Shown here in pieces: positions 18,570 to 27,452 of a stretch of 39,685 nt of DNA. The notes below the pieces were generated by a model, which saw nothing but the letters and a program-made list of their open reading frames with translations, did no database searches and was not told the DNA's origin. The DNA is taken from the NCBI RefSeq assembly GCF_002910905.1, contig NZ_NEUE01000088.1, forward strand, positions 1 through 39,685, in the 5' to 3' direction. A program made the translations under genes and the position numbers. The first letter of the stretch is position 1. Every line of letters begins with the position of its first letter. The DNA is from Streptomyces sp. SM11 (GTDB lineage: Bacteria > Actinomycetota > Actinomycetes > Streptomycetales > Streptomycetaceae).

Positions 18570-18707
18570 ATGCGTGCCCTCGTCGCCGCCGCCATCGGAC
18601 TGGCCGCCGCCCTCGCGCTCGTGTTCACCGTCTCCGCCGTCGGCTCCCCGTCCGGGGAGACCTCGCCCGAACCCCTGCTGACCACCGTCCCGGGCCCGAA
18701 GAGATAG
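18570..18707 (+). CDS. 45-residue single-pass membrane or secreted peptide
   Basis: A short frame from ATG 18570 with GGGAGG ending 7 nt upstream encodes 45 residues. A hydrophobic helix (RALVAAAIGLAAALALVFTV, residues 2-21) is followed by a polar tail, GSPSGETSPEPLLTTVPGPKR. From memory it resembles the small Streptomyces family named SPW_0924; I could not verify this. It lies 27 nt before the DUF3068 gene on the same strand and downstream of a terminator, so the two probably form one transcript. The function is unknown; a role as a small membrane partner of the DUF3068 protein is only a guess from position. Confidence 0.65.
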   Translation: MRALVAAAIGLAAALALVFTVSAVGSPSGETSPEPLLTTVPGPKR

Positions 18708-18733
18708 CCGCCGCAGAGGGAGAGGTCACCACC

Positions 18734-19765
18734 ATGCGCCGCCGAGCCGGTCTCGTACTCCTGGCCTTCGCCGTGTTCTTCGCCGCCCTGTCACCGCTGC
18801 TGCGCTGGTACGCCTTCCCGCGCCTGGCCAAGGTCCCGCCGAGCCAGTACCAGGAGGTCGTCCTGGAGGCGTCCCCCGCGACCCTCCTCGACTACACCAC
18901 CCTCAAGGCGAAGAAGGTCGAGAAGGTCACCATCGTCCAGACGCTCAAGGGCAACGTGGAGGAGTCCGAGAGGATCGAACGCAGCGCCGGACGCGACGTC
19001 GTCGTCTGGGACGCGCTCTCCTACGTCCAGGGCCCCGACGGCACGATGGTCTCCGAGATCCCCGAGCGCTACATCTTCGACGCCCACACCCAGGCACCCG
19101 TCAACGCCACCGGCGAGATGGTCGACGGCGACCCGGTCCGGCGCGAGGGCATCGAGTTCAAGTGGCCCTTCCTCACCGAGAAGCGGGACTACGAGTACTT
19201 CGACGCCCAGAGCCGCACCACCGCACCCATCCACTACAAGGGCACCCGCACCTTCCGCGGCCTGGAGGTCTACTACTTCGAGCAGACCATCCCGTGGACC
19301 AAGGTCCCGATGCCCAAGAAGATGCCCATCGAGGGCGTCACCGCCGAGCAGATCGCGCAGACCGGCATGACCCGCTGGTACACCACGAAGCGCATGTTCT
19401 GGGTCGACCCGGTCGCCGGAGCCCCCGTCAACGGCGAGGAGATCCACCAGGAGGAGCTGCGCGACGCCAAGAAGATGGGCATGTCCGAGGACACCGCCAC
19501 CGCGTTCTCCGGCCACGTGAAGATGCGCGAGGACTACATCGTGGACACCGTCGACCTGGTCAAGTCCCAGCGCGTCCTGGTCCTCCTCCTCACCTCGTAC
19601 CTGCCCTGGGGCTTCCTCGGCCTCGGCATCGCACTGTTCGCCCTCGCCCTGTGGTTGGAGGCGCGGTCGCGGCAGCCGGAAAGTCCTGGGGCCGGTCGTT
19701 CGAGCCGTCGTCCGCCGGGCGACGACGGCAGTTTGACGACCGGCCCTATGAGCCCTGCCGTTTGA
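18734..19765 (+). CDS. DUF3068 (PorA-family) membrane protein
   Basis: A 343-residue protein with an N-terminal membrane helix (GLVLLAFAVFFAALSPLL) and a C-terminal one (VLVLLLTSYLPWGFLGLGIA). Between them is a large, presumably extracytoplasmic domain with the family features LEASPATLLDYTTLKAKKVE, YEYFDAQSRT and ITRWYTTKRMFWVDP-like sequence (here MTRWYTTKRMFWVDPVAGAPV). DUF3068 is common in actinobacteria and has no settled biochemical role. ATG 18734 is preceded by a purine-rich site (GAGGGAGAGG). Its 3' end overlaps that of hrpB by 20 bp on the opposite strand, so the two transcripts are antisense at their ends. A small membrane peptide gene precedes it. Confidence 0.88.
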   Translation: MRRRAGLVLLAFAVFFAALSPLLRWYAFPRLAKVPPSQYQEVVLEASPATLLDYTTLKAKKVEKVTIVQTLKGNVEESERIERSAGRDVVVWDALSYVQGPDGTMVSEIPERYIFDAHTQAPVNATGEMVDGDPVRREGIEFKWPFLTEKRDYEYFDAQSRTTAPIHYKGTRTFRGLEVYYFEQTIPWTKVPMPKKMPIEGVTAEQIAQTGMTRWYTTKRMFWVDPVAGAPVNGEEIHQEELRDAKKMGMSEDTATAFSGHVKMREDYIVDTVDLVKSQRVLVLLLTSYLPWGFLGLGIALFALALWLEARSRQPESPGAGRSSRRPPGDDGSLTTGPMSPAV

Positions 19766-22265
19766 GCCGCGCCGAGGTGAACCGCGTCGCCTGTACGGTC
19801 GCGGGGTCCTCCGGCCACGGATGCTTCGGGTAGCGGCCGCGCAGCTCCGCCCGCACCGCCCGGTAACCCTCCTGCCAGAACGACGCCAGGTCCGCCGTGA
19901 CGGCCGCGGGCCGCCCGGCGGGGGAGAGGAGGTGGACCAGGACCGGCACCCCGGCCACCCGGGGCGTCTCGCCCAGTCCGAACAGCTCCTGGAGCTTCAC
20001 CGCCAGCACGGGCTGCTCCCCGCCGTACTCCACCCGGACCCGTGAACCGCTCGGCACCTCGATCCGCTCCGGCGCCAGCTCGTCCAGCCGGGCGCCCTCC
20101 CCGGTCGCCCAGGGCAGCAGCCGCCGCAACGCCTGGCCCGCGTCGATCCGGCCCAGGTCATAACGGCGCCGCGCCCGTGACAGCTCCGGCTCCAGCCACG
20201 CCCCGGTCTCCGCGAGCAGCGCCCCGTCCGAGACGTCCGGCCACGGCGACCCCAGCACCCGGTGCAGGAACGCCAGCCGCAGCCGCAGCTGCTCGCTGTC
20301 CCGGGTCCACCGCAGCAGCCCCAGGCCCTCCCGCCGCAGGCCCTCCACCAGAGCCCCGCGCACCAGCCCGGGATCGGGCTGCTTCAGCGGCCGTACCGCC
20401 AGCTCCACCGCCCCCAGCCGGTCCACGGCCCTGGCCACCACCTCACCGTCCACCCAGCGGACCTCCTCGCCCCGCACCCGCAGATGCCCGGCGGCCAGCA
20501 GCGCGGTGGGCTCGTCGATCACCGCCGCCAGCCGCACCCGCGCCGAAGCCGCGTGGGAGGGCCGGTCCGCGACCGCCACGGCCAGCCAGGGCGCGCCGCG
20601 CAGCCGTGATCCGGCCCCTGGCTCCGCGCCCGTACCCGACGCCATCAGGAAGGCCCCGTCGCCCCGGGTCCGCGCCACCCGTTCCGGAAACGCCAGCGCG
20701 GCGACGGTTCCGACGGCCGCGTCGTCGGAACCACCGCCCCTCCTGTCGCCGGAACCGGCACCGCTCCCCAACGACGACGACAGCCGGCGCACCTCCTGCT
20801 TCCAGCGCGCCGCGTACCCGTCCTGGCCCCGGCGGGCGGTCCGCAGCGCCGCCGCGAGATCGTCCCCGTACTCCCTCGGCGGCTCCTCGCTCAGCAGGGC
20901 CACCACCTCCGCGGCCCGCCGCGCCCCGACCTCCCGCGCGCCGTCCAGCAGGGCCCGAGCCAGCCGGGGATGCAGGCCGAGCCGGGACATCCGCACGCCG
21001 CGTTCGGTGACCCGGCCGTCGCCGTCCACCGCGCCGATCGCGTCCAGCACCTCCCGGGCCGCGCCCATCGCCCCGGCGGGCGGCGGGTCCAGCAGCGCGA
21101 GCGAGGAGGCGCCCGGATCGCCCCAGCACGCCGCCTGGAGCGCGAACGCCGCGAGATCGGCGACCTTGATCTCGGGCGAGGGGAAGCGCGCGAGCCGCCC
21201 GTCCTCGGCCTGGTCCCAGCACCGGTACACCGCCCCCGGAGCCTCCCGCCCCGCCCGCCCGGCACGCTGCCGCCCGGCCGCCCGGGACGCCCGTACGGTG
21301 CTCAGGGCGCTCAGGCCCCGGGCATGGTCGGTACGGGGTTCCCGCGCGAGACCGGAGTCGACGACGACCCGCACGCCCGGCACGGTCAGGGACGACTCCG
21401 CCACCGAGGTCGCCAGGACCACCCGCCGTCCCTCGGAGGAACCGGCCAGCACCGCGTCCTGCACGGCGGCCGGAGCGCGTCCGTGCACCTGGAGCACCTC
21501 GGCGTCCACCCCGGCGAGCTGCCCGGCCACCCGCGAGATCTCCCCGACACCCGGCAGGAAGCAGAGCACGTCCCCCGCGCGCTCCGCGAGGGCACGCCGC
21601 ACGGTCGCCGCCACATGCGTCAGCAGCGCCGGGTCGACCCGCATCCCGTGCGGCGGCCTGACCGGCCGCGCGGGCGGCGCCCAGACCACCTCCACCGGGT
21701 ATGAGACGCCCTCGGCCTCGATCACCGGGGCATCGCCCAGCAGCCGCGCCCAGCCCTCCGCGTCCGTCGTCGCGGACGCCGCCACCAGCCGCAGATCGGG
21801 CCGGATCGCCTCCCGTACGTCCAGGAGGAACGCGGCGACCGTGTCGGCGTCCAGATGCCGCTCGTGGCACTCGTCGATGATCACCGTGTCGACCCCGGCC
21901 AGCTCCTGGTCCCGCTGGAGCCGCTGGAGCAGCACCCCGGTGGTCACGACCTCCACCACCGTCTCCGGCCCCACCACGCGCTCGCCGCGCACCGTGAAGC
22001 CGATCCGGCCGCCCGGCTGCTCGCCCAGCAGCCACGCCATCCGCCGCGCCGCCGCCCGCGCGGCGATCCGGCGCGGCTCGGCGACCACGACCCGGCGCAC
22101 CGGGCCCCGGCCGGTCAGTCCGGCCAGCACCAGCGGGACGAGCGTCGTCTTGCCGGTGCCGGGAGGGGCGCACAGGACGGCCACGCCCCGGTCGTCGAGC
22201 GCGCGCCGCAGGGCGGGCACGGCGGTGCGGACGGGCAGGCTTTCCAGGGCTTCGGTACGGATCAC
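19746..22265 (-). CDS. hrpB: ATP-dependent RNA helicase HrpB
   Basis: An 839-residue DEAH-box helicase of the HrpB type. The N-terminal core has Walker A APPGTGKTT (33-41), VVVAEPRRIAARAAA, DECHER (131-136; Cys in place of Ala in DEAH), SATTD, and motif VI QRAGRAGREAPG. The HrpB-specific C-terminal half, with KHPWPEDPA near the end, completes the usual length of about 820-850. The RNA target is unknown, although E. coli HrpB is dispensable. GTG 22265 gives the normal N-terminus; a longer TTG start at 22295 is possible. It lies 81 nt after the methyltransferase gene on the same strand and overlaps the DUF3068 gene tail-to-tail. Confidence 0.93.
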   Translation of the reverse strand: MIRTEALESLPVRTAVPALRRALDDRGVAVLCAPPGTGKTTLVPLVLAGLTGRGPVRRVVVAEPRRIAARAAARRMAWLLGEQPGGRIGFTVRGERVVGPETVVEVVTTGVLLQRLQRDQELAGVDTVIIDECHERHLDADTVAAFLLDVREAIRPDLRLVAASATTDAEGWARLLGDAPVIEAEGVSYPVEVVWAPPARPVRPPHGMRVDPALLTHVAATVRRALAERAGDVLCFLPGVGEISRVAGQLAGVDAEVLQVHGRAPAAVQDAVLAGSSEGRRVVLATSVAESSLTVPGVRVVVDSGLAREPRTDHARGLSALSTVRASRAAGRQRAGRAGREAPGAVYRCWDQAEDGRLARFPSPEIKVADLAAFALQAACWGDPGASSLALLDPPPAGAMGAAREVLDAIGAVDGDGRVTERGVRMSRLGLHPRLARALLDGAREVGARRAAEVVALLSEEPPREYGDDLAAALRTARRGQDGYAARWKQEVRRLSSSLGSGAGSGDRRGGGSDDAAVGTVAALAFPERVARTRGDGAFLMASGTGAEPGAGSRLRGAPWLAVAVADRPSHAASARVRLAAVIDEPTALLAAGHLRVRGEEVRWVDGEVVARAVDRLGAVELAVRPLKQPDPGLVRGALVEGLRREGLGLLRWTRDSEQLRLRLAFLHRVLGSPWPDVSDGALLAETGAWLEPELSRARRRYDLGRIDAGQALRRLLPWATGEGARLDELAPERIEVPSGSRVRVEYGGEQPVLAVKLQELFGLGETPRVAGVPVLVHLLSPAGRPAAVTADLASFWQEGYRAVRAELRGRYPKHPWPEDPATVQATRFTSARLKRQGS

Positions 22266-22346
22266 GCCCCCAGTGTCGTACGGGAGTGTCCTCAAGGGTC
22301 CCGCGCGTCCCGGTCCGTCAGCCGCGCCAGGCCCGGCGGCCGCGGC

Positions 22347-23168
22347 TCAGTCGCGCTCGCAGACGAAGATCGCCGTGCCCGGGATCAGGTTGCCGCGCAG
22401 CGGGGACCAGCCGCCCCACTCCTGGTTGTTCCAGGCGGGCCATTCCGGTTCGACCAGGTCGACCAGCCGGAAGCCTCCCGCCACCACGTCCCGGACCCGG
22501 TCTCCCAGCGTGCGGTGGTGTTCCACATAGACGGCGTCGCCGTTCTCGTCCTGTTCCACATAGGGGACACGGTCGAAGTAGGAGGCGGCGACGGACAGTC
22601 CCTCGGGCCCGGGCTCGTCCGGGAACGCCCAGCGGATCGGGTGGGTCACGGAGAAGACCCAGCGCCCGCCGGGCCGCAGTACCCGGCGGACCTCGCGGAA
22701 GACCTGGACGGGGTCGGCGACGAACGGGACCGCCCCGTACGCGGAGCAGGCCAGGTCGAAGGACCCGTCCCGGAACGGGAGCCGGCCCGCGTCCGACTCG
22801 ACCAGCGGGACGTCCTCGCCGATCCGCAGGGCGTGCTGGAGCTGGCGATGGGAGAGGTCGAGCGCCACCGGGCAGGCGCCCTGGCCGGCCAGCCAGCGCG
22901 AGCACTGGGCGGCCCCGGCCCCGATCTCCAGGACGTCGAGGTCCTTGAGGGAGGAGGCGGGCCCCAGCAGGGCGGCCTCCGCCTCGTCCAGCCCTTCCGG
23001 ACCCCAGACGAAGCGGTCGTCCCCCAGGAAACCGCCGTGGTCCGACTGGTACTCGTCGGCGTTCCGGTCCCACCAGCCGCGGCTGGCCCGGCTGCTCTCC
23101 GCCTCGTCCGCCGCGCGGCGGGTGGCCTCGGGTTCTGCGGAGTGGGCCCCGTGGATCTCTTGGCTCAT
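22347..23168 (-). CDS. Class I SAM-dependent methyltransferase
   Basis: A 273-residue cytosolic protein of the UbiE/Methyltransf_11 type. Motif I is VLEIGAGAAQ (79-88), with the acidic residue CPVALDLSHRQL after strand beta-2, VESDAGRLPFRDGSFDLACSAY for motif II and VRRVLRPGGRWVFSVTHPI for motif III. The approximately 75-residue C-terminal part carries aromatic and acidic residues (VPYVEQDENGD, EWPAWNNQEWGGW) that may form the substrate site. The substrate is not predictable. ATG 23168 is consistent with the family N-terminus. It is divergent from rpsA and upstream of hrpB; no functional link to either is evident. Confidence 0.9.
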   Translation of the reverse strand: MSQEIHGAHSAEPEATRRAADEAESSRASRGWWDRNADEYQSDHGGFLGDDRFVWGPEGLDEAEAALLGPASSLKDLDVLEIGAGAAQCSRWLAGQGACPVALDLSHRQLQHALRIGEDVPLVESDAGRLPFRDGSFDLACSAYGAVPFVADPVQVFREVRRVLRPGGRWVFSVTHPIRWAFPDEPGPEGLSVAASYFDRVPYVEQDENGDAVYVEHHRTLGDRVRDVVAGGFRLVDLVEPEWPAWNNQEWGGWSPLRGNLIPGTAIFVCERD

Positions 23169-23351
23169 CGTGCCCGTCGTTGTAGTTTGCCTTCACCCGT
23201 CGCGCGCGGTACGTACCAGGGGGCGCACCCCCGGAGGTACGGACGCGTGTCCGCGGTGCCGTGCCGTAATGTTCCCGGGCCGATACGGCCTCGGAGAACA
23301 CGAGTTGTGCCGGGATCGGGGCGATGTGCCCCGGGTGTGCGCCTTCGCGCA

Positions 23352-23380
23352 TTGACCCTGTCCGGCTGCCCCCGTATGCT
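23352..23380 (+). promoter_or_regulatory. rpsA promoter (HrdB-type)
   Basis: TTGACC (23352-23357), 17-bp spacer, TATGCT (23375-23380). This is close to the consensus for the principal sigma factor. The start site should be near 23387, giving a leader of about 190 nt. The remainder of 23169-23351 must hold the divergent methyltransferase promoter, which I cannot pin down. Confidence 0.85.
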
Positions 23381-23386
23381 ACAAGT

Positions 23387-23578
23387 TGCGCTGCGAGCCT
23401 GCGCGCCTCAGACCTAGCAGGCCGCGCTCGCGTCTGTTGCATGTCCCCTCGGTTGTCGAGGCGTCTCTCCGGAAACGGATTGCGCGCTTTCCAGGCTGTC
23501 CGGCTTCTGCAGAGGCGATACGGGCTTTCGGCGTAGCAGTACCTACGACTCTCTGTCCGTACCGGAGCCCTTTCCCAC
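23387..23578 (+). other. Long rpsA mRNA leader
   Basis: About 190 nt of untranslated leader between the promoter and ATG 23579, with no credible open frame. Ribosomal protein leaders often bind their own product; S1 autoregulation is known in E. coli, although that leader does not look like this. CGGAG at 23563-23567 is the likely ribosome site, 11 nt from the ATG. Confidence 0.55.
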
Positions 23579-25102
23579 ATGACGAGCAGCACCGAGACCA
23601 CCGCCACCACTCCGCAGGTTGCGGTCAACGACATCGGCGACGCGGACGCGTTCCTCGCGGCGATCGACGAGACGATCAAGTACTTCAACGACGGCGACAT
23701 CGTTGACGGCGTCATCGTCAAGGTTGACCGGGACGAAGTTCTCCTCGACATCGGTTACAAGACCGAAGGTGTCATCCCGAGCCGCGAGCTCTCGATCAAG
23801 CACGACGTCGACCCGAACGAGGTCGTCAAGGTCGGCGACGAGATCGAGGCCCTGGTTCTCCAGAAGGAGGACAAGGAAGGCCGCCTGATTCTCTCGAAGA
23901 AGCGCGCTCAGTACGAGCGTGCTTGGGGCACCATCGAGAAGATCAAGGAAGAGGACGGCATCGTCACCGGTACCGTCATCGAGGTCGTCAAGGGTGGTCT
24001 CATCCTCGACATCGGCCTCCGTGGCTTCCTCCCGGCGTCGCTCGTCGAGATGCGTCGCGTCCGCGACCTCCAGCCCTACGTGGGCAAGGAGCTCGAGGCG
24101 AAGATCATCGAGCTGGACAAGAACCGCAACAACGTGGTCCTGTCCCGCCGCGCCTGGCTCGAGCAGACCCAGTCCGAGGTCCGCCAGACGTTCCTCACCA
24201 CCCTGCAGAAGGGTCAGGTCCGCTCCGGCGTCGTCTCCTCGATCGTCAACTTCGGTGCCTTCGTGGACCTGGGTGGCGTCGACGGTCTCGTGCACGTCTC
24301 CGAGCTGTCCTGGAAGCACATCGACCACCCCTCCGAGGTTGTCGAGGTCGGCCAGGAAGTCACCGTCGAGGTTCTCGACGTCGACATGGACCGCGAGCGC
24401 GTCTCCCTGTCGCTCAAGGCGACGCAGGAAGACCCGTGGCAGCAGTTCGCCCGGACGCACCAGATCGGTCAGGTCGTCCCGGGTAAGGTCACCAAGCTCG
24501 TTCCCTTCGGTGCGTTCGTGCGCGTCGACGAGGGCATCGAGGGTCTGGTCCACATCTCCGAGCTGGCCGAGCGCCACGTGGAGATCCCGGAGCAGGTCGT
24601 CCAGGTCAACGACGAGATCTTCGTCAAGGTCATCGACATCGACCTCGAGCGTCGTCGCATCAGCCTCTCGCTGAAGCAGGCCAACGAGTCCTTCGGCGGC
24701 GACCCGGCCTCGGTCGAGTTCGACCCGACGCTGTACGGCATGGCCGCGTCGTACGACGACCAGGGCAACTACATCTACCCCGAGGGCTTCGACCCCGAGA
24801 CCAACGACTGGCTCGAGGGCTTCGAGGCGCAGCGCGAGGTCTGGGAGACCCAGTACGCCGAGGCGCAGACGCGCTTCGAGCAGCACCAGGCCCAGGTCAT
24901 CAAGTCCCGCGAGGCCGACGAGGCCGCTGCGGCCGAGGGCGCTGCTGCCCCGGCCGGCGCTGCTCCGGCCGCCTCCGGCGGCAGCGGTGGCGGCGGTGGC
25001 GGCGGTTCGTACTCCTCGGAGTCGGCGGACAACTCCGGCGCCCTGGCGTCGGACGAGGCCCTGGCGGCGCTGCGCGAGAAGCTCGCGGGCGGCCAGAGCT
25101 GA
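23579..25102 (+). CDS. rpsA: 30S ribosomal protein S1
   Basis: A 507-residue protein that binds mRNA on the 30S subunit. Four S1/OB-fold repeats are visible (about 36-105, 121-190, 206-275 and 291-360), each with the pattern GxVxxxxxFGAFVxL or a divergent form. Repeats 3 and 4 are the best conserved (VVSSIVNFGAFVDLGGVDGLVHVSELSW; VTKLVPFGAFVRVDEGIEGLVHISEL). Four rather than six domains is normal for actinobacteria. The C-terminus is a low-complexity acidic/Ala/Gly tail (about 440-507) with seven consecutive Gly. Codon use is noticeably more biased than in neighbours, as expected for a highly expressed gene. It is followed by a strong terminator. Confidence 0.98.
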   Translation: MTSSTETTATTPQVAVNDIGDADAFLAAIDETIKYFNDGDIVDGVIVKVDRDEVLLDIGYKTEGVIPSRELSIKHDVDPNEVVKVGDEIEALVLQKEDKEGRLILSKKRAQYERAWGTIEKIKEEDGIVTGTVIEVVKGGLILDIGLRGFLPASLVEMRRVRDLQPYVGKELEAKIIELDKNRNNVVLSRRAWLEQTQSEVRQTFLTTLQKGQVRSGVVSSIVNFGAFVDLGGVDGLVHVSELSWKHIDHPSEVVEVGQEVTVEVLDVDMDRERVSLSLKATQEDPWQQFARTHQIGQVVPGKVTKLVPFGAFVRVDEGIEGLVHISELAERHVEIPEQVVQVNDEIFVKVIDIDLERRRISLSLKQANESFGGDPASVEFDPTLYGMAASYDDQGNYIYPEGFDPETNDWLEGFEAQREVWETQYAEAQTRFEQHQAQVIKSREADEAAAAEGAAAPAGAAPAASGGSGGGGGGGSYSSESADNSGALASDEALAALREKLAGGQS

Positions 25103-25150
25103 CGCTCTGACCCCGGTGGCCCATCGGCTGCGGTAGCTGTAGAGCGGTAG

Positions 25151-25184
25151 GTGAGGCCCTTCCCCTTCGGGGGGCGGGCCTCAC
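25151..25184. terminator. Rho-independent terminator of rpsA, shared with the beta-helix gene
   Basis: GTGAGGCCC (25151-25159) pairs with GGGCCTCAC (25176-25184), with an inner CCCC/GGGG stem closed by a ttcg loop, and GTTTTA follows at 25189 onward. The leftward beta-helix gene stops 24 nt away on the other side. Confidence 0.92.
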
Positions 25185-25207
25185 TCGCGTTTTACGGGGC
25201 CGGGAGG

Positions 25208-26166
25208 CTACGGGGTGACAGCGATGTTGGTCAGCCCCCTGCCGCCGGTGACCGTGTTGCTCGCGTACACGGTGGTGCGGCAACCGGAGCTGTAGTTGGT
25301 GACGTTGATGGCGAGCCGCTTGCCACCGGTGGCCCCGGAGAGGTTCGAGGAGTTGTTACGGAAGACGGTGCCGCAGCCCCAGCCGCTCTGCTGGGTGTGG
25401 GTCTCGTAGCCGTTGTTGGTGGTGCGCGCGCCCTTGTTGCCTTCCACCAGGACGTTGTTGCCCTTCACGTCGACCCAGGAGTCGTCGTAGTTCGCGCCCG
25501 TCAGCCCGTTTCCGTCGAAGGTGTTGCCGATGATCCTCGCGCCGGTCGTGCCTTCCTTGATGTCGATGCTCTCGCCGCCGACCCCGGGGCCGATGGTGTT
25601 GTTCAGGATCAGCGCGTTGTCGCTGCGGTCGGAGAGGCCGCCCGCCGAACCGACGTACACACCCTCGCCCATGCCTCGTCCGTTCTGCCCGGTGTCGTGG
25701 ATCCGGGAGTTCTTCAGCACGCCGTTCCTGCTGGACTTGCGGAAGTGGACGCCTTCCATGTCCAGGTCGTGCACGGTCACCGAGTCGATGACGACACTGT
25801 TCGCCGCGTCGGCCATGATGCCCTTCTGGCCGCCCTTGACCGTGACCCCGCGGACCGTCCAGTACGACGCGCCGTTCAGGTGCAGCCCGTAGCCGCCGCC
25901 CGCACTCAGGACCGCCCTGCTGGAGCCGGTGAGCGTGATCCGTGCACCGGCGGTGCCGGGCCGGGTGGCCTTGAAGTTCCCGGTGTACGTGCCGTCGGCG
26001 AGGCGGATCGTGTCACCGGGGGAGACGGTGGTGAGGGCCGACTTGAGCTGGGCCGCGGTGCTGACATCGATGACCGCGGCGTTCGCGGGTCCGGCGCCGG
26101 CGAGGGTGAGACCGCCGGCGGTCAGAGTGGCGGTGAGCAGGACGGTGAGGGGGAGCGGGTGCGCAT
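25208..26166 (-). pseudogene. Secreted right-handed beta-helix protein, frameshifted in the signal peptide
   Basis: An exported parallel beta-helix (pectate-lyase-like fold) protein whose reading frame is broken. ATG 26166 has GGGAAGG 7 nt upstream, but its frame stops after 14 codons. One base more in the run of five C (26149-26153) would give MRTRSPLTVLLTATLTAGG, a good signal peptide ending in GPANA, running uninterrupted to the stop at 25208 (about 319 residues). The mature part shows repeats of the type SVVIDSVTVHDLDMEGVHF and NALILNNTIGPGVGGESIDI. The intact frame now has no start until ATG 25816, which would remove signal peptide and about 115 residues. Such folds usually bind or cut polysaccharide. 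A sequencing error in a homopolymer is the alternative explanation. Confidence 0.75.
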
Positions 26167-26227
26167 GGGGGTGCCTTCCCGTCGTAGGGGTCCAGACGCG
26201 GAGGTCCGGACAGCGGAGTCCGGACGT

Positions 26228-26258
26228 AGCGTTCAGCGTGTTCCTGTATTTGAACGCT
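26228..26258. promoter_or_regulatory. Inverted repeats upstream of the beta-helix gene
   Basis: AGCGTTCA (26228-26235) and TGAACGCT (26251-26258) are perfect inverted copies 15 bp apart. A third related half-site, TGAACGTG, follows at 26270-26277. They overlap TATAGC on the minus strand, a possible -10. An operator for the beta-helix gene is likely; the protein is unknown. The rest of 26167-26482 (316 nt) holds no gene. Confidence 0.5.
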
Positions 26259-26482
26259 ATACGTGTGTCTGAACGTGTTGCCCAGTGACGGCAGGGACGG
26301 CACCGGGGCGCGTCAAGGTCTGGACCAGGATCGGCGGGCGACGCCGGACATGGTGAAACGCGCGCGCGGCACGAGCGGCTGACGGGCCGCTACCCGCCCT
26401 CGCCGGGGAAAAGTCCGGGTGCGGGGAATGCCGGTGCCGCGGGTCGTGTTCTTCCCTAGGAACACGAGGAGGAGCGGTAACC

Positions 26483-27421
26483 GTGCCTGATCCGCAGAGT
26501 TTGTACGAATGGGAGCCGAAGGGCCTGGCCGTCGTCGACATGGCGCTGGCGCAGGAGTCGGCCGGCCTGGTCATGCTCTACCACTTCGACGGCTACATCG
26601 ACGCGGGCGAGACCGGCGAGCAGATCGTCGACGGCCTGCTCGAAACGCTGCCCCACCAGATCGTCGCGCGCTTCGACCACGACCGGCTCGTCGACTACCG
26701 CGCACGGCGCCCCCTGCTCACCTTCCGGCGCGACCGCTGGACGTCCTTCGAGGCCCCGACCCTGGAGGTCCGGGTGGTCCAGGACGCCACCGGAGCGCCC
26801 TTCCTGCTGTTGTCGGGTCCGGAGCCGGACGTGGAGTGGGAGCGGTTCGCCGCCGCCGTCGAGCAGATCGTCGAGCGCCTCGGCGTCCGGCTCGCGGTGA
26901 ACTTCCACGGCATCCCGATGGGCGTCCCGCACACCCGCCCCGTCGGCATCACTCCGCACGGCAACCGCACCGACCTGATGCCGGGCCACCGCAGCCCCTT
27001 CGACGAGGCCCAGGTGCCCGGTTCGGCCGAGGCACTCGTCGAATACCGGCTGATGGAGTCCGGACACGACGTCCTCGGGGTCGCCACCCATGTCCCGCAC
27101 TACGTCGCCCGGTCCTCCTATCCGGACGCGGCGCTGACCGCGCTGGAGGCGATCACCGCGGCGACCGGTCTGGTACTGCCCGCCCTCGCGCACTCCCTGC
27201 GCACCGAGGCACACCGCACCCAGACCGAGATCGACCGGCAGATCGGCCAGGGCGACGAGGAGCTCGTCTCCCTCGTCGAGGGCCTGGAGCACCAGTATGA
27301 CGCCGTCGCCGGTTCCGAGACGCGCGGCAGCCTCGTCGCCGAGCCGGTCGACCTGCCGTCCGCCGACGAGATCGGCCGCGAGTTCGAGCGCTTCCTCGCC
27401 GAGCGGGAGGGCGAGGGCTGA
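26483..27421 (+). CDS. PAC2-family protein
   Basis: A 312-residue protein of the PAC2 (proteasome assembly chaperone 2-like, PF09754) family, widespread in actinobacteria. Characteristic parts are the N-terminal [20 protein letters not shown], the [15 protein letters not shown] segment, [14 protein letters not shown], and the [15 protein letters not shown] block. The C-terminus is acidic and helical ([15 protein letters not shown]). Actinobacteria have a proteasome, but a chaperone role for this family is not proven. GTG 26483 is preceded by GAGGAGGAGCGG, a strong ribosome site. coaE follows after 31 nt. No regulatory site is obvious upstream. Confidence 0.88.
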   Translation: MPDPQSLYEWEPKGLAVVDMALAQESAGLVMLYHFDGYIDAGETGEQIVDGLLETLPHQIVARFDHDRLVDYRARRPLLTFRRDRWTSFEAPTLEVRVVQDATGAPFLLLSGPEPDVEWERFAAAVEQIVERLGVRLAVNFHGIPMGVPHTRPVGITPHGNRTDLMPGHRSPFDEAQVPGSAEALVEYRLMESGHDVLGVATHVPHYVARSSYPDAALTALEAITAATGLVLPALAHSLRTEAHRTQTEIDRQIGQGDEELVSLVEGLEHQYDAVAGSETRGSLVAEPVDLPSADEIGREFERFLAEREGEG

Positions 27422-27452
27422 GCGCCCCCGCCCGGCCCGTAGGCTGCGGCCC

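Noticed and set aside
22266..22295. TTG start for hrpB ten codons upstream
   Set aside because: GTG 22265 matches the usual start of the helicase and TTG is rare; not excluded.
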